The notes beneath the pieces were generated by a model, which saw only the letters and a list, made by a program, of their open reading frames with translations, made no database searches and had not been told where the DNA came from. Below, one piece after another: positions 8,003 to 16,576 of a stretch of 40,908 bases of DNA. This DNA is from an uncultured Nitrosomonadales bacterium (lineage in GTDB: Bacteria > Pseudomonadota > Gammaproteobacteria > Burkholderiales > Gallionellaceae). A program made the position numbers and the translations under genes. The first letter of the stretch is position 1, and each line of letters begins with the position of its first letter. The stretch covers positions 1-40,908 of the forward strand of contig CAITJF010000203.1 of NCBI GenBank assembly GCA_903892645.1, given 5' to 3'.

Positions 8003-9072
8003 TTTAGCTCCGGGAAATAGTTACGCAATTGTTGGTGGGTAACCATGGATGCCTCTGTGCCATCCATGACTGCCTTGTACCAGTCAGCAGTCGCTGTCAG
8101 GGTTTGTTCCACATTCCAGCGCGGCCGCCAACCGAGCAGCTGGTTCGCCTTGTCGCAATTCAGTTGCAGCAAATTTGCCTCATGCTGTTTTGCTGCGCCA
8201 GGCTCAATCACGATACTGCCCCGCCCGAAACGGCCGACAATACGTTCCGCCACTTCCAGCACAGTACGAACCTCACTGGAAGGCGGGCCAAAATTCCAGG
8301 CACTCGAATAAGTCATGGGTTGCTCCCGCAAACGCGCGGCGAGCAGAAGATAACCTGCAAGCGGCTCCAGCACGTGCTGCCACGGCCTGGTAGCATTGGG
8401 GTTGCGCAGGACTACTGGTTTATCCGACCCAATAGCACGGATACAATCCGGAACAATTCTATCAACGGCCCAGTCACCACCACCAATCACATTCCCGGCA
8501 CGCGCCGTTGCCGCACCCAATTCCGGGCGATGGGCAAAAAACGAACGCGCATAGGCTGAGAAGACAATCTCGGCTGCCGCTTTCGATGCACTATAAGGGT
8601 CGTGGCCTCCCAGGCGGTCATTCTCCCGGTAGCCCCACACCCATTCCAGGTTTTCGTAGCATTTGTCCGAGGTGATATAAACCAGAGAACGAACCGACTC
8701 ACACTGCCGCACAGCGTCCAGCAAATTTACCGAGCCCATCACATTGGTCTCAAATGTTGTTTTCGGATCAGCATAAGATGGCCTGACCAAGGCCTGCGCA
8801 GCCAAATGGAATACAAATTCTGGCCGAAATCCGATCATGGTTTCTGCAAGCCTTGCGCCATCACGCACATCAGCTTCGACGTGACGTATCGATTTGGCCA
8901 AACCCAAGGCTGCAAAATGACTCACTGGTTGTTCCGCAGGAAGAGCATAACCCAGCACTTCTGCACCGATCTCTTTTAGCAGGAAAGCCAGCCACGAGCC
9001 CTTAAAACCTGTATGGCCGGTAACCATTACTCGGCGACCAGCAAAAGTGGACAAGAACTCGGTAGTTACCAT
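7999..9072 (-). CDS. ddhB: CDP-glucose 4,6-dehydratase
   Basis: The 357-residue SDR converts CDP-D-glucose to CDP-4-keto-6-deoxy-D-glucose in the cytoplasm. It has the family-typical NAD motif TGHTGFKGSWL (18-28), YITSDKCYEN (about 132-141) and the active-site pair Tyr160-x3-Lys164 (DPYSASK). TSDKCY and GFKGSWL are hallmarks of the RfbG/DdhB branch. I chose the ATG at 9072, which overlaps the ddhA stop by seven bases (ATGGTAA); a TTG at 9081 would add three residues. It lies between ddhA and the RmlC-like gene. No DdhC-type dehydrase follows, so this is not a 3,6-dideoxyhexose pathway within the window. Confidence 0.95.
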   Translation of the reverse strand: MVTTEFLSTFAGRRVMVTGHTGFKGSWLAFLLKEIGAEVLGYALPAEQPVSHFAALGLAKSIRHVEADVRDGARLAETMIGFRPEFVFHLAAQALVRPSYADPKTTFETNVMGSVNLLDAVRQCESVRSLVYITSDKCYENLEWVWGYRENDRLGGHDPYSASKAAAEIVFSAYARSFFAHRPELGAATARAGNVIGGGDWAVDRIVPDCIRAIGSDKPVVLRNPNATRPWQHVLEPLAGYLLLAARLREQPMTYSSAWNFGPPSSEVRTVLEVAERIVGRFGRGSIVIEPGAAKQHEANLLQLNCDKANQLLGWRPRWNVEQTLTATADWYKAVMDGTEASMVTHQQLRNYFPELK

Positions 9073-9854
9073 TTTACCCAAGGCGCCCTCTCTTGTTCGT
9101 AGAGTGTGTTTAGCAACTGGTACTCGCGGCTGGTATCCATGGGCTGCCAGAAACCATCATGCTCAAACACCATTAACTCACCGTCAGCCACCAGTTTACG
9201 CATGGGCTCCTGCTCAAAAACCAGATCTTCGGCATCATCAAGATAGTCGAATAATTTTTTGGTTGCAACAAAGTACCCCCCGGAAATCCGCCCACCGGCA
9301 GCCTGGGGTTTTTCATTAAACTCCACTGCCCGCCCGCCCTCGCTGACCAACTCACCGAAGCGCCCTGGCGGGCGCACCCCAGTAACGGTCAGTGCCTTAC
9401 CATGAGCCCGATGAAAAGCTAACAACGCCTCAATATCCACATCTCCAACACCATCACCGTAAGTCAGCATGAAGTCTTCGTCACCAACATACTTTCTAAT
9501 TCGGGCAATGCGCGCTCCGGTCATTGCTTCCAAGCCCGTATCAACCAGCGTTACACGCCAATCTGATTCATCATGCACAGTATGAAATTCAATTTCATCA
9601 CGCTTGCCTAGCGTTATAGTAAAGTCTTTGGTATGTGCCTCATAATTCAGAAAGAAATCCTTGATAATTTGGCTCTTATAGCCAAGACACAATACGAAGT
9701 CATGATGGCCAAAATTCGCGTAATATTTCATGATGTGCCACAAAATCGGGTAGCGCCCGATCGGGATCATCGGTTTGGGAATATTGTCGGCCACATCACG
9801 AATGCGCGTTCCATAACCACCACATAGAATTACCGTCTTAAGAGGTTTAACCAT
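9066..9854 (-). CDS. ddhA: Glucose-1-phosphate cytidylyltransferase
   Basis: This 262-residue nucleotidyltransferase makes CDP-glucose from CTP and glucose-1-phosphate. It shows the N-terminal ILCGGYGTRIRD signature with the catalytic Arg, IPKPMIPIG, the metal-binding MLTYGDGVGDV and FGELVSEGG. These fit the RfbF/DdhA family and its usual length of about 257. The ATG at 9854 starts right before the first strand (MVKPLKTVIL); a TTG at 9905 would add 17 residues without similarity. It is the first gene of the tightly coupled CDP-sugar block. It follows the longest non-coding gap of the window, so a promoter may lie upstream, though I see no convincing one. Confidence 0.95.
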   Translation of the reverse strand: MVKPLKTVILCGGYGTRIRDVADNIPKPMIPIGRYPILWHIMKYYANFGHHDFVLCLGYKSQIIKDFFLNYEAHTKDFTITLGKRDEIEFHTVHDESDWRVTLVDTGLEAMTGARIARIRKYVGDEDFMLTYGDGVGDVDIEALLAFHRAHGKALTVTGVRPPGRFGELVSEGGRAVEFNEKPQAAGGRISGGYFVATKKLFDYLDDAEDLVFEQEPMRKLVADGELMVFEHDGFWQPMDTSREYQLLNTLYEQERAPWVKW

Positions 9855-10342
9855 ATTGTCTATCGTCCCGAAACCAATTATTTTTGAATCAACTAGCAAA
9901 CTCAATTAACGACTGATTGACATCAAGATTCTCTCCACTCACACTTTTTCTGGGCCAAATAACAAGTGCCAGCAGCGTGTGCAGTGTCAACCCGCTCCCA
10001 AAAGCTGCGCAGTACCTCTTGCAAACGACATTCGCAAACGCTCCCCCCAGCAACATTCCAATCAAACCTGGATTCAACATAAGCAATCGATCAATGGTCG
10101 GTGTAGCCCACAACACCGTATCGCCTCAGCTTCATTGAGCGAATCCATAAATTCTTCACTTTCATTTTTAAAGTATCTAACAAAATACGCATATGTTAAA
10201 TCGAATTCTTAATAATTTATCCTGCGGTAAGCTTCGCTCTGTATTTTCGTCTTCCGACGACTGGGTTTCATGCTACCAGTTTTTCGTCATACCGAGTAAA
10301 GCCGCCATTCAGTCAAAATAATATTGAATCGCGGGTAGAGAG
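9855..10342. other. 488-base intergenic region with possible decayed gene remnant
   Basis: This is the only gap over 300 bases. On the minus strand a short open stretch from the GTG at 10116 to 9889 encodes 75 residues with a hydrophobic middle (LNPGLIGMLLGG). Stops cut the three minus-strand frames upstream of it. I recognise no family and see no ribosome binding site. It could be the remnant of a deleted gene or plain spacer. The 10140-10342 part is AT-rich. No terminator hairpin with a T run and no clear -35/-10 pair is visible. Confidence 0.4.
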
Positions 10343-12229
10343 TTAATATTCCGCCAGCCCCAACAAATGCCGCCAGCGGGGCAGTTTTTCATTCAGGCAA
10401 AAATAAGGTTCCGTCTCCAAGTCACTACTCTCCCAGGAACGAGACAAAGCATCAGCAAGTTCACTGGGGTTGGTGGCATAAGTTACACCAGCCAACCCGC
10501 GCAACGGACTCATATTAAAAGTATCGCCATCGAGCACCGACACCACGGGAATACCCGCACTGTAGGCATCTACAGCAGCGGACGTAATGTTGCTCGTATA
10601 AACCACATCACAATCACCAAACAAATCAGCCAATGGAGCATCAATAATCTGTAACTGTAGCGAGGGATATTCATTTGCCCTAATTGGGCAAATAGGATGA
10701 GGTTTGACGATATAACGAGTATCAGGTGGCAGAATAGAGGCTGCCGCCATGAGCCATTTCATCTGCTGCCGAGTAATAGAAAGCAAGTAGTCTCCCAATA
10801 TCAACACGCGGAGAGATGCTGCTGGCAACCGCTCGGCGGTCTTCCGTTCAGGCAACAGGTTAACCAGATGCAAATAACGCAGCGCTTCCACTTCCACGAT
10901 TTTTTCTTCCGGAAACTTCCCTTGCAGGTAGGCGGCCATACCGGTCAAGCCATTCAGAGCGACAAAATCTGGCAAGGGTAAATCATTATTGCCGGTATGC
11001 TTATAACTACGGGGATCAAAAAAATAACGCAAGTCCCAATACCTGACGGTTGAGTGAGGCACACCCACCAATTCTCCATGACCGGCAGCCCTCCACGCAT
11101 GGACAAAGGCCATCTCCCAAGCCATATTTTCCTGCAGATAGACACCTAGCTTTTGGCGAGGCAAGCATTCAAGAGTCTGTTCAATAAGGTTCAGAAACAG
11201 ACAATTCGACATCGCAGTAGCGCCGAATACCGAACTGCTCCAATCTTGCTCAAATAATGGCCAAAGATTAATCCTGGAATCTGCTGGTCTGAAATGAGGC
11301 TGCATTTTGCGTAAACGCATGCCCATTAACATTATGCGAGCATAGTCGTATACGACATTCCAGACCACAGACCAAGCCAGAGCTCCATCCAGGGTTGCAT
11401 GGAATTGAATGCCGGCGCTGTTCTGGTTAAAACGGGTGATCAATTCCCGTGCACCTTGTGTTGTAGAAACTGCCGCATGGTCAATGTAGTGATGCAGCCA
11501 ATTGACCCGCACGGCATCACGGTCCAATGCGGTAATGAGGCCTGTCCAGTAATTTGAACTATATCGCCCTGTCACCAAGGCGGCTGGGCTCAGATGCGCC
11601 AGATAATCAACAAAGGTAATTTCACCGCTTGCGGATGAGCGTGGAAACGTCCCGTTTTGCTTAAGCGGCCACCTCTGCCAGAGATACCGCAATAGAAACA
11701 CCAGCGCTTGGGCCGGATGCGGCAACGAACAATAAAGTCTTCTAATCCACGAAACGGGATTCACCCCGTCTGCCAAGCGGTGCCATTCGAACACCATATC
11801 AGTTTGGCCACACCACTCGCGGAAGACTCGTGCCAAGATTTTGTCACTGCTGGCCAAGATGATTCTGCCAACCGGATGAGCGCTGATCAGCTCCTCCAGT
11901 GCCAATAATCTCACTGCGTCGTATACTTGCGGAGACTTGGCAATATTACATTTCTCCGCAAGAAGGGTCATCCACCAGTAGCTAAAACCCGGCCGCAGTG
12001 TCAAATGATCTACCAGACGTTTCCCATTAATCTGCGCCTCACCCAAATCGTAAATCCAGCCCAGAAAACGCGCTCGTAGCGCATCGGCCTGCTCCTCTAC
12101 CCGCCTTGGAATTGAATACACAGAAACATCGCCACTCTCGCCGAACCCCCGCCAAAGCACAGGAATCCATTCTCCTTCAGGGGGCTTATTATCGCCGTCC
12201 CAGACCAAGAATGTCAGGCGATCCGTCAT
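10343..12229 (-). CDS. TIGR04326-like surface carbohydrate biosynthesis protein (putative GT-B-like transferase)
   Basis: This large 628-residue protein resembles, from memory, the TIGR04326 family described from Leptospira-type O-antigen loci. The C-terminal third looks like the donor half of a GT-B enzyme: VLILGDYLL, a KPHP motif (RYIVKPHPICP), DVVYTSNITSAAVDAYSAGIP and VSVLDGD. The N-terminal part has no domain I can name. No transmembrane segment is certain. It lies 34 bases after the KdsB-like gene and ends the unusual ulosonic/cyclitol module, so it may be the transferase for that module's CMP-sugar. That role is inference. The enzyme class has not, to my knowledge, been settled. Confidence 0.72.
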   Translation of the reverse strand: MTDRLTFLVWDGDNKPPEGEWIPVLWRGFGESGDVSVYSIPRRVEEQADALRARFLGWIYDLGEAQINGKRLVDHLTLRPGFSYWWMTLLAEKCNIAKSPQVYDAVRLLALEELISAHPVGRIILASSDKILARVFREWCGQTDMVFEWHRLADGVNPVSWIRRLYCSLPHPAQALVFLLRYLWQRWPLKQNGTFPRSSASGEITFVDYLAHLSPAALVTGRYSSNYWTGLITALDRDAVRVNWLHHYIDHAAVSTTQGARELITRFNQNSAGIQFHATLDGALAWSVVWNVVYDYARIMLMGMRLRKMQPHFRPADSRINLWPLFEQDWSSSVFGATAMSNCLFLNLIEQTLECLPRQKLGVYLQENMAWEMAFVHAWRAAGHGELVGVPHSTVRYWDLRYFFDPRSYKHTGNNDLPLPDFVALNGLTGMAAYLQGKFPEEKIVEVEALRYLHLVNLLPERKTAERLPAASLRVLILGDYLLSITRQQMKWLMAAASILPPDTRYIVKPHPICPIRANEYPSLQLQIIDAPLADLFGDCDVVYTSNITSAAVDAYSAGIPVVSVLDGDTFNMSPLRGLAGVTYATNPSELADALSRSWESSDLETEPYFCLNEKLPRWRHLLGLAEY

Positions 12230-12263
12230 CAGATCGCTTCTACATCAATCCGGGCCGGATACT

Positions 12264-13007
12264 TTAGAGGCATTGCATCAAGCGCTCGACCTTGCGCAAA
12301 TCGTCCGGCGTATCCACTGCATGAGTGTCATGCAGTGTCGGAACCATGCGTACCTTCAACCCATGTTCCAGAACACGCAACATGTCCACAGATTCGGAAA
12401 TTTCCAGCGGTGTTGGTTGCATACGCGTGTATTCAAGCAGAAAATCGCGCCGGAAAGGAATAATGGCAACCTGTTTACCCATGGGAATCTTGTCGGCCTT
12501 GCAGCGTGTCGGAATCGGCTCGCGGGAGAAATACATCGCATTAAGGTTCAGATCGCATACCACCTTTATGCAGTTGCGGTCCTCGAATTCGGCCATATCA
12601 TTGATCTGTCCAAGCAGGTTAACCACCTGAACATCAGCCTCATCCAGCAGCGGTTGCACAGCCTCGGTAATCATATCAGGGTGTGTCATGGGTTCATCGC
12701 CCTGCACCATCACCACAATATCGTAGCGAGTCTTGTTAACCTCTTCCAGTTTCACTAGAGCTTCGGCGCAGCGATCTGAAGCACGTTCGTGCTGGTCACC
12801 GGTCATGACGGCAACGCCGCCGATTGACTCGATATAGTCATAGATTTTCTTGTCACAGGTAGCCACAGCGGTCAACATCAGCAGAGGGGATTTGGACACG
12901 CGTTCGTACACATGACCGATCATAGGCTTGCCGAGAATCGGGGCCATAGGCTTGTCAGGGAAACGGCTGCTGCCCATGCGGGCTGGAATAAGCGCTAGTA
13001 TTTTCAT
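12264..13007 (-). CDS. Divergent KdsB-like CMP-ulosonate cytidylyltransferase
   Basis: The 247-residue protein has the CMP-Kdo synthetase fold markers: an IPARMGSSRFPDKP start (8-21), GKPMIGHVYER (26-36), the metal site VQGDEP (101-106), AMYFSREPIP and a TPDD-type end. KdsB normally couples CTP to Kdo. Two sugar-site motifs differ here. The Kdo-enzyme HxSGTxR motif reads HERASDR (73-79), and the GIYGYR strand reads AIIPFRR. The substrate is therefore probably a related 2-keto-3-deoxy acid, not Kdo; this is inference. The start is the ATG at 13007, 13 bases after the upstream stop; a TTG at 13043 would overlap the upstream gene. The gene closes the aldolase/cyclase module. Confidence 0.85.
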   Translation of the reverse strand: MKILALIPARMGSSRFPDKPMAPILGKPMIGHVYERVSKSPLLMLTAVATCDKKIYDYIESIGGVAVMTGDQHERASDRCAEALVKLEEVNKTRYDIVVMVQGDEPMTHPDMITEAVQPLLDEADVQVVNLLGQINDMAEFEDRNCIKVVCDLNLNAMYFSREPIPTRCKADKIPMGKQVAIIPFRRDFLLEYTRMQPTPLEISESVDMLRVLEHGLKVRMVPTLHDTHAVDTPDDLRKVERLMQCL

Positions 13008-13020
13008 GAAATAATTTCTC

Positions 13021-13998
13021 TTATAATTTTTGACAAACGACAAGCATATGAGAACTCAAACCATGGCCTGCAATAAACATCTGCATAGCCTGTTTTTCAT
13101 CCTCAGCTGCTTGAATAACAAAGGTTCGCCAGAAGCGGTCTTTAATGTGTTGCTGATTATTGCAAAGGATATCGATATCCAGCTTACCCGGCGTGCTGGT
13201 TTGCAATACAGTAAAGCCGAGGCGGTTAAGCAGAATTTGAACTGATTTAGGATTCAGAAAATTTAGATGGTGGGGTGGCGAAACAGATTTTGAATCTTCC
13301 CAGAGTGCTTGAATATCAACCCCAGCGCCAGAAAGTGTTGTAAAAATAAATATATCTCCGACGGACATTAAATCGAGCAAGTGACGCAAAAAACTTTCCG
13401 GGTCATGCAAATGCTCAAAGAGTTCAAAACTCACAAAAGCTTTGGGGCCAACTTCTAGCTGTTCCGTTCTAATATCTTCAAGGAAATCTTGCACGACCTT
13501 AATCCCCTTGTCCCGGCAAACTGTTGCAAGCGCCGGGCCGGGTTCAATCACAGTAACCTGCTGACCTGAAATTTTCTCAAACTCTTCGGCAAAGATACCG
13601 TACCCCCCACCGATATCAACTATGGATTGTTGCGCTGTACCAAACTGTTTGATTAACTCATGGACCATCCGCGTCCTAGGTAGCCAGAGTTTTTCCCGGC
13701 GTGCTTCGGCAGTTTTCTTGTAAAAGGTTGAAGCCCAGTATTTTGCAGATTCAGATTCCTGATAATAGCGAGAAAATGCCTCCCGATGCGGACGAGGACT
13801 GACAAACAATGTCTGGCAAGTGGGGCACTCTTCATAGGTAAAGCCGTGCTTGGTGAAGGAAAAAATACCATTAAGCCCACAGGCCGGGCAACAAACAGGC
13901 AGGCATTCACCAGCGCCGAAGTACTTCTGCGTGTCTATTTCGGCAAGTCGCAGATATTCGTCGAATATCTGCTTGGGGCGAATTTCGTCTTCTTTCAT
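13021..13998 (-). CDS. Class I SAM-dependent methyltransferase with N-terminal zinc ribbon
   Basis: The 325-residue protein has an N-terminal zinc-ribbon-like CPAC...CPTC (Cys37, 40, 58, 61). A Rossmann methyltransferase domain follows with the SAM motif VDIGGGYGIFAEEF (near 137) and a VIEPGP acidic strand end. Such zinc-ribbon methyltransferases are common in polysaccharide and sugar-tailoring loci, where they methylate nucleotide-linked or lipid-linked sugars. The substrate cannot be read from sequence. It sits 12 bases after an FkbM methyltransferase and 13 bases before the KdsB-like gene, inside the unusual ulosonate module. It may thus methylate that module's sugar. Confidence 0.85.
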   Translation of the reverse strand: MKEDEIRPKQIFDEYLRLAEIDTQKYFGAGECLPVCCPACGLNGIFSFTKHGFTYEECPTCQTLFVSPRPHREAFSRYYQESESAKYWASTFYKKTAEARREKLWLPRTRMVHELIKQFGTAQQSIVDIGGGYGIFAEEFEKISGQQVTVIEPGPALATVCRDKGIKVVQDFLEDIRTEQLEVGPKAFVSFELFEHLHDPESFLRHLLDLMSVGDIFIFTTLSGAGVDIQALWEDSKSVSPPHHLNFLNPKSVQILLNRLGFTVLQTSTPGKLDIDILCNNQQHIKDRFWRTFVIQAAEDEKQAMQMFIAGHGLSSHMLVVCQKL

Positions 13999-14010
13999 TA
14001 ATGGTTGCTA

Positions 14011-14745
14011 TTACAGGATTAGGTTCTGATTCAGGTAGATCACCTCTGCCCAATCCGTACGACCATTCATTGGGTTATTTGATATCTCGCTGATACTAAA
14101 TAGCCGAAATCCTAGCGGTAACAGGATATTCTCAACATCCATAAAAGAAGTTTGGTGCTCGTAGTAATCAAAAAAACTAATTTCCAAAATGATGGCTCTT
14201 GTGTTTCGAAGGGTCGCCTCCGCGCCAAGCAACACTTTACACTCAGCTCCCTGAACATCAATTTTGAGAAGATCAATTTGACTTATTGAATGCTGCCTTG
14301 CAAAACTATCCAGCCGAACCGTTGCAACCTTCACTTCTTCATTGAAGTTCTCAAAATACTGTGTGCTCTTTTCTGCAGTCGCGTTCACAATACCGATGGA
14401 ATCTCTGCTGTTCAGATTAACTTTAAGTAAACTATTTGTGTGGGAAATTCTGTTTCGATAGAAAGATGCCGTGCCGTCTGCATCCGAAAACGCCAGATTA
14501 AAATAAGACACCCTTTCTACTGCAGCGGCAGAAAGTACGCTAAAAGAATCAGGATCAGGCTCGAATGAATAGATATGAGCCTTGGGAAAGAGTGGTTTCA
14601 AGAAAGCCACGCTTTCACCGTAGTGCGCACCCACATCGAAGATGACGGGTTCTGCCGCCGGTACAATATGCTGAATGAGCCGCTTACGGCTAAACTTTTC
14701 CTGAAATTCTTCGTTTCGTGATTTTGATTGTCCAACGTTTTCCAT
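14011..14745 (-). CDS. FkbM-family methyltransferase
   Basis: The 244-residue protein carries the FkbM pattern: VIFDVGAHYGES (SAM motif I), IYSFEPDPDSF (acidic loop), DLLKIDVQGAECKVLLGAE and ILEISFFDYYEHQ. FkbM enzymes use SAM to O-methylate hydroxyl groups of sugars or polyketides. The DLLKIDVQGAE motif is intact, so the enzyme should be active. It begins with an ATG 12 bases after the aldolase stop and is followed 12 bases later by the zinc-ribbon methyltransferase. It is the second FkbM gene in this region (the other is at 20047-20886). The exact hydroxyl it modifies is unknown. Confidence 0.88.
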   Translation of the reverse strand: MENVGQSKSRNEEFQEKFSRKRLIQHIVPAAEPVIFDVGAHYGESVAFLKPLFPKAHIYSFEPDPDSFSVLSAAAVERVSYFNLAFSDADGTASFYRNRISHTNSLLKVNLNSRDSIGIVNATAEKSTQYFENFNEEVKVATVRLDSFARQHSISQIDLLKIDVQGAECKVLLGAEATLRNTRAIILEISFFDYYEHQTSFMDVENILLPLGFRLFSISEISNNPMNGRTDWAEVIYLNQNLIL

Positions 14746-14757
14746 GGAAAGCCTTCT

Positions 14758-15519
14758 CTATAAAATTGGGGATGTAGTGGATTTATTCAGGAACACTGCA
14801 TCAGTCGAATAGGCGATAAACCGATACCCCTCAGCAATCCGCTGCTGCAATGCATCAGTATCCGGCATGACCACATGCACGCCGGAGGGGACGCAATGCC
14901 GGCTGCAAAGGGCGCGGATGCGATCCATCGCTGCTATAAACTTAGGCGAATCAAACTTTGCAGTCAGCCCCATGGAAGCGGAGAGGTCATACGGTCCGAT
15001 CAGTACCGCATCCAGCCCCTCGACCTGGAGAATTTCATCCAGATTCTCGACAGCACGGATGTGCTCGATCATCGCCACCAACAACGGCGCTTGTGCTTCT
15101 ACAGCATATGCATCAAAGTGCTTGCCAAACAAGTTGGCGCGGGAAAAACCAACCCCACGAGTGCCCGCTGGCGGCCAGCGGCTGGCATCGCGCACTTTGA
15201 TCAATTGTGCCGCACTTTCAATCATGGGAACGATCACGCCCCCTGCTCCTGCATCCAATGCCTGCTTGCAGTCTTTGGGCTGCCCTTCGGCGAGACGCAC
15301 CAAAGGCAAAGTGCCGCCAATTTCCAGCGCACGAAAGATGTCGGGTAGCTGGCTGACACTGATAGCGCCATGCTCCATATCCACAGCTACCCAGTCGTAG
15401 CCAGCCTGTCCCATGATCTCGGCCACGGACGAATGTGGAATCTGCATCCAACTGCCAATGGACAGATGGTTTAAAGCCAGCGATTTTCGGATGGCAGCAA
15501 TTTTTTCGAAGCGATTCAT
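14758..15519 (-). CDS. HpcH/HpaI-family class II pyruvate aldolase
   Basis: The 253-residue protein matches the HpcH/HpaI/GarL family, which reversibly joins pyruvate (or a close relative) to an aldehyde to give a 4-hydroxy-2-keto acid. Key residues are present: His50 in MEHG, Arg75 in VRLAEG, and the metal ligands Glu152 (AMIEH) and Asp178 (GPYDLS). The TRGVGFSRANLFG loop is also family-typical. In catabolism it would split sugar acids. Beside a KdsB-like activating enzyme and a 2-hydroxyacid dehydrogenase it may instead build a 2-keto-3-deoxy acid, which is inference. A 112-base gap separates it from the upstream gene. No strong Shine-Dalgarno sequence is visible. Confidence 0.9.
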   Translation of the reverse strand: MNRFEKIAAIRKSLALNHLSIGSWMQIPHSSVAEIMGQAGYDWVAVDMEHGAISVSQLPDIFRALEIGGTLPLVRLAEGQPKDCKQALDAGAGGVIVPMIESAAQLIKVRDASRWPPAGTRGVGFSRANLFGKHFDAYAVEAQAPLLVAMIEHIRAVENLDEILQVEGLDAVLIGPYDLSASMGLTAKFDSPKFIAAMDRIRALCSRHCVPSGVHVVMPDTDALQQRIAEGYRFIAYSTDAVFLNKSTTSPIL

Positions 15520-15631
15520 AGTTCGATCAGGTCCATAATTGGGTTACCTGCATAAGTTATTAATCATACAATAATCTTTCGGATTAACGCTGCGAGCGGC
15601 CAGAGTAATGTTGCTTGATTGATTTGTGCTT

Positions 15632-16576
15632 TCACGCTGCTCCTTCGGGAATTTCATTTACATCCAAGCCGTCGATCGCTGCCCTGCCCATGGCCAGGAT
15701 CGCCTCGAAGGCGCTGCCGCCAATATGTGGTGTGACCAAAAAATTGGGCAGCTCCAAAAGTTCTGTGTCCTGCGGTGGCTCAATAGCAAAAACATCAAAG
15801 GCAGCTGCTGCCAAGTGCTTTCCCTTGAGTGCTTGCTTGAGGGCAGACTCATCCACTAGGCCACCGCGCGCCGCGTTGATGAGAATAGAGCTTGGCTTCA
15901 TCAGCGCAATACGCTCAGCACTCAGAATCCCGCTTGTACTGTCGTCCAGCGGCACGTGGAGCGTAACCACATCCGCGCGGGCCAGCATATCTTCCAACCC
16001 CATCGCCTCAATATCATATTCGGCATAAAAATCATCGTAATCGCGGATGTCATTAACCAGAATTTGGCAGCCAAAAGGCTGGAGGAGTCTAACGAGATCC
16101 TTGCCGATATGGCCGCAGCCGATGATCCCAACGATTCGTCCGGACAGAAGCCCTCCCACGTGCTGGCGCCAAATGCCGGATAATACCTCGCGGTTGGCTG
16201 CCGGAACATGGCGCAGCATGGCAATGGCAAATGCGATTACCAGCTCGGATACGGAGCGCCGGTTAACCCCGCCGGTCCAGCCCAGTCGTTTGCCATAGGC
16301 ACGCATGGCCGCCATATCTATCATATCCAGCCCAACGCCGTATTTACTGATAACCTGAAGTTCGGGTAAACGGGCAAGAACATATTCATCAATAGGCTCA
16401 AGGGCGGTAATGGCCTTATCGTGCCCCCTAAGAAACTCGACCAAGCTATCACCCTTTAACTGGAGGCCCGCATCATTAAAAGTGACCTGTTGATAACGTG
16501 CCAGCAATTCGTTACGCAGAACAGGATTATGTGAAAAAGAGCGGGAACAGACGGCAACTTTGACTATATGGTTCAT
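15632..16576 (-). CDS. D-isomer-specific 2-hydroxyacid dehydrogenase (SerA/phosphoglycerate dehydrogenase-like)
   Basis: The 314-residue protein has the two-domain D-2-hydroxyacid dehydrogenase layout. The NAD motif is GIIGCGHIGKDL (about 150-161). The catalytic Arg237 (NAARGGLVDES), Glu266 (AIEPPQ) and His284 (TPHIGGSA) are all present. It should interconvert a 2-keto acid and a D-2-hydroxy acid with NAD(H). I chose the ATG at 16576, which overlaps the stop of the cyclase gene (ATGA); a longer frame to 16606 has no similarity. It is too far from biosynthetic serine genes to be assumed to be serA. Its place between a cyclase and an aldolase suggests a sugar-acid substrate. Confidence 0.88.
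   Translation of the reverse strand: MNHIVKVAVCSRSFSHNPVLRNELLARYQQVTFNDAGLQLKGDSLVEFLRGHDKAITALEPIDEYVLARLPELQVISKYGVGLDMIDMAAMRAYGKRLGWTGGVNRRSVSELVIAFAIAMLRHVPAANREVLSGIWRQHVGGLLSGRIVGIIGCGHIGKDLVRLLQPFGCQILVNDIRDYDDFYAEYDIEAMGLEDMLARADVVTLHVPLDDSTSGILSAERIALMKPSSILINAARGGLVDESALKQALKGKHLAAAAFDVFAIEPPQDTELLELPNFLVTPHIGGSAFEAILAMGRAAIDGLDVNEIPEGAA

Noticed and set aside
9889-10116. Small 75-residue gene
   Set aside because: It starts at a GTG without a ribosome binding site and has no recognisable similarity; mentioned only as a possible remnant.
15520-15631. Possible promoter (TATGAT) before the aldolase gene
   Set aside because: The -10-like hexamer has no matching -35 at 16-18 bases, so it is not supported.
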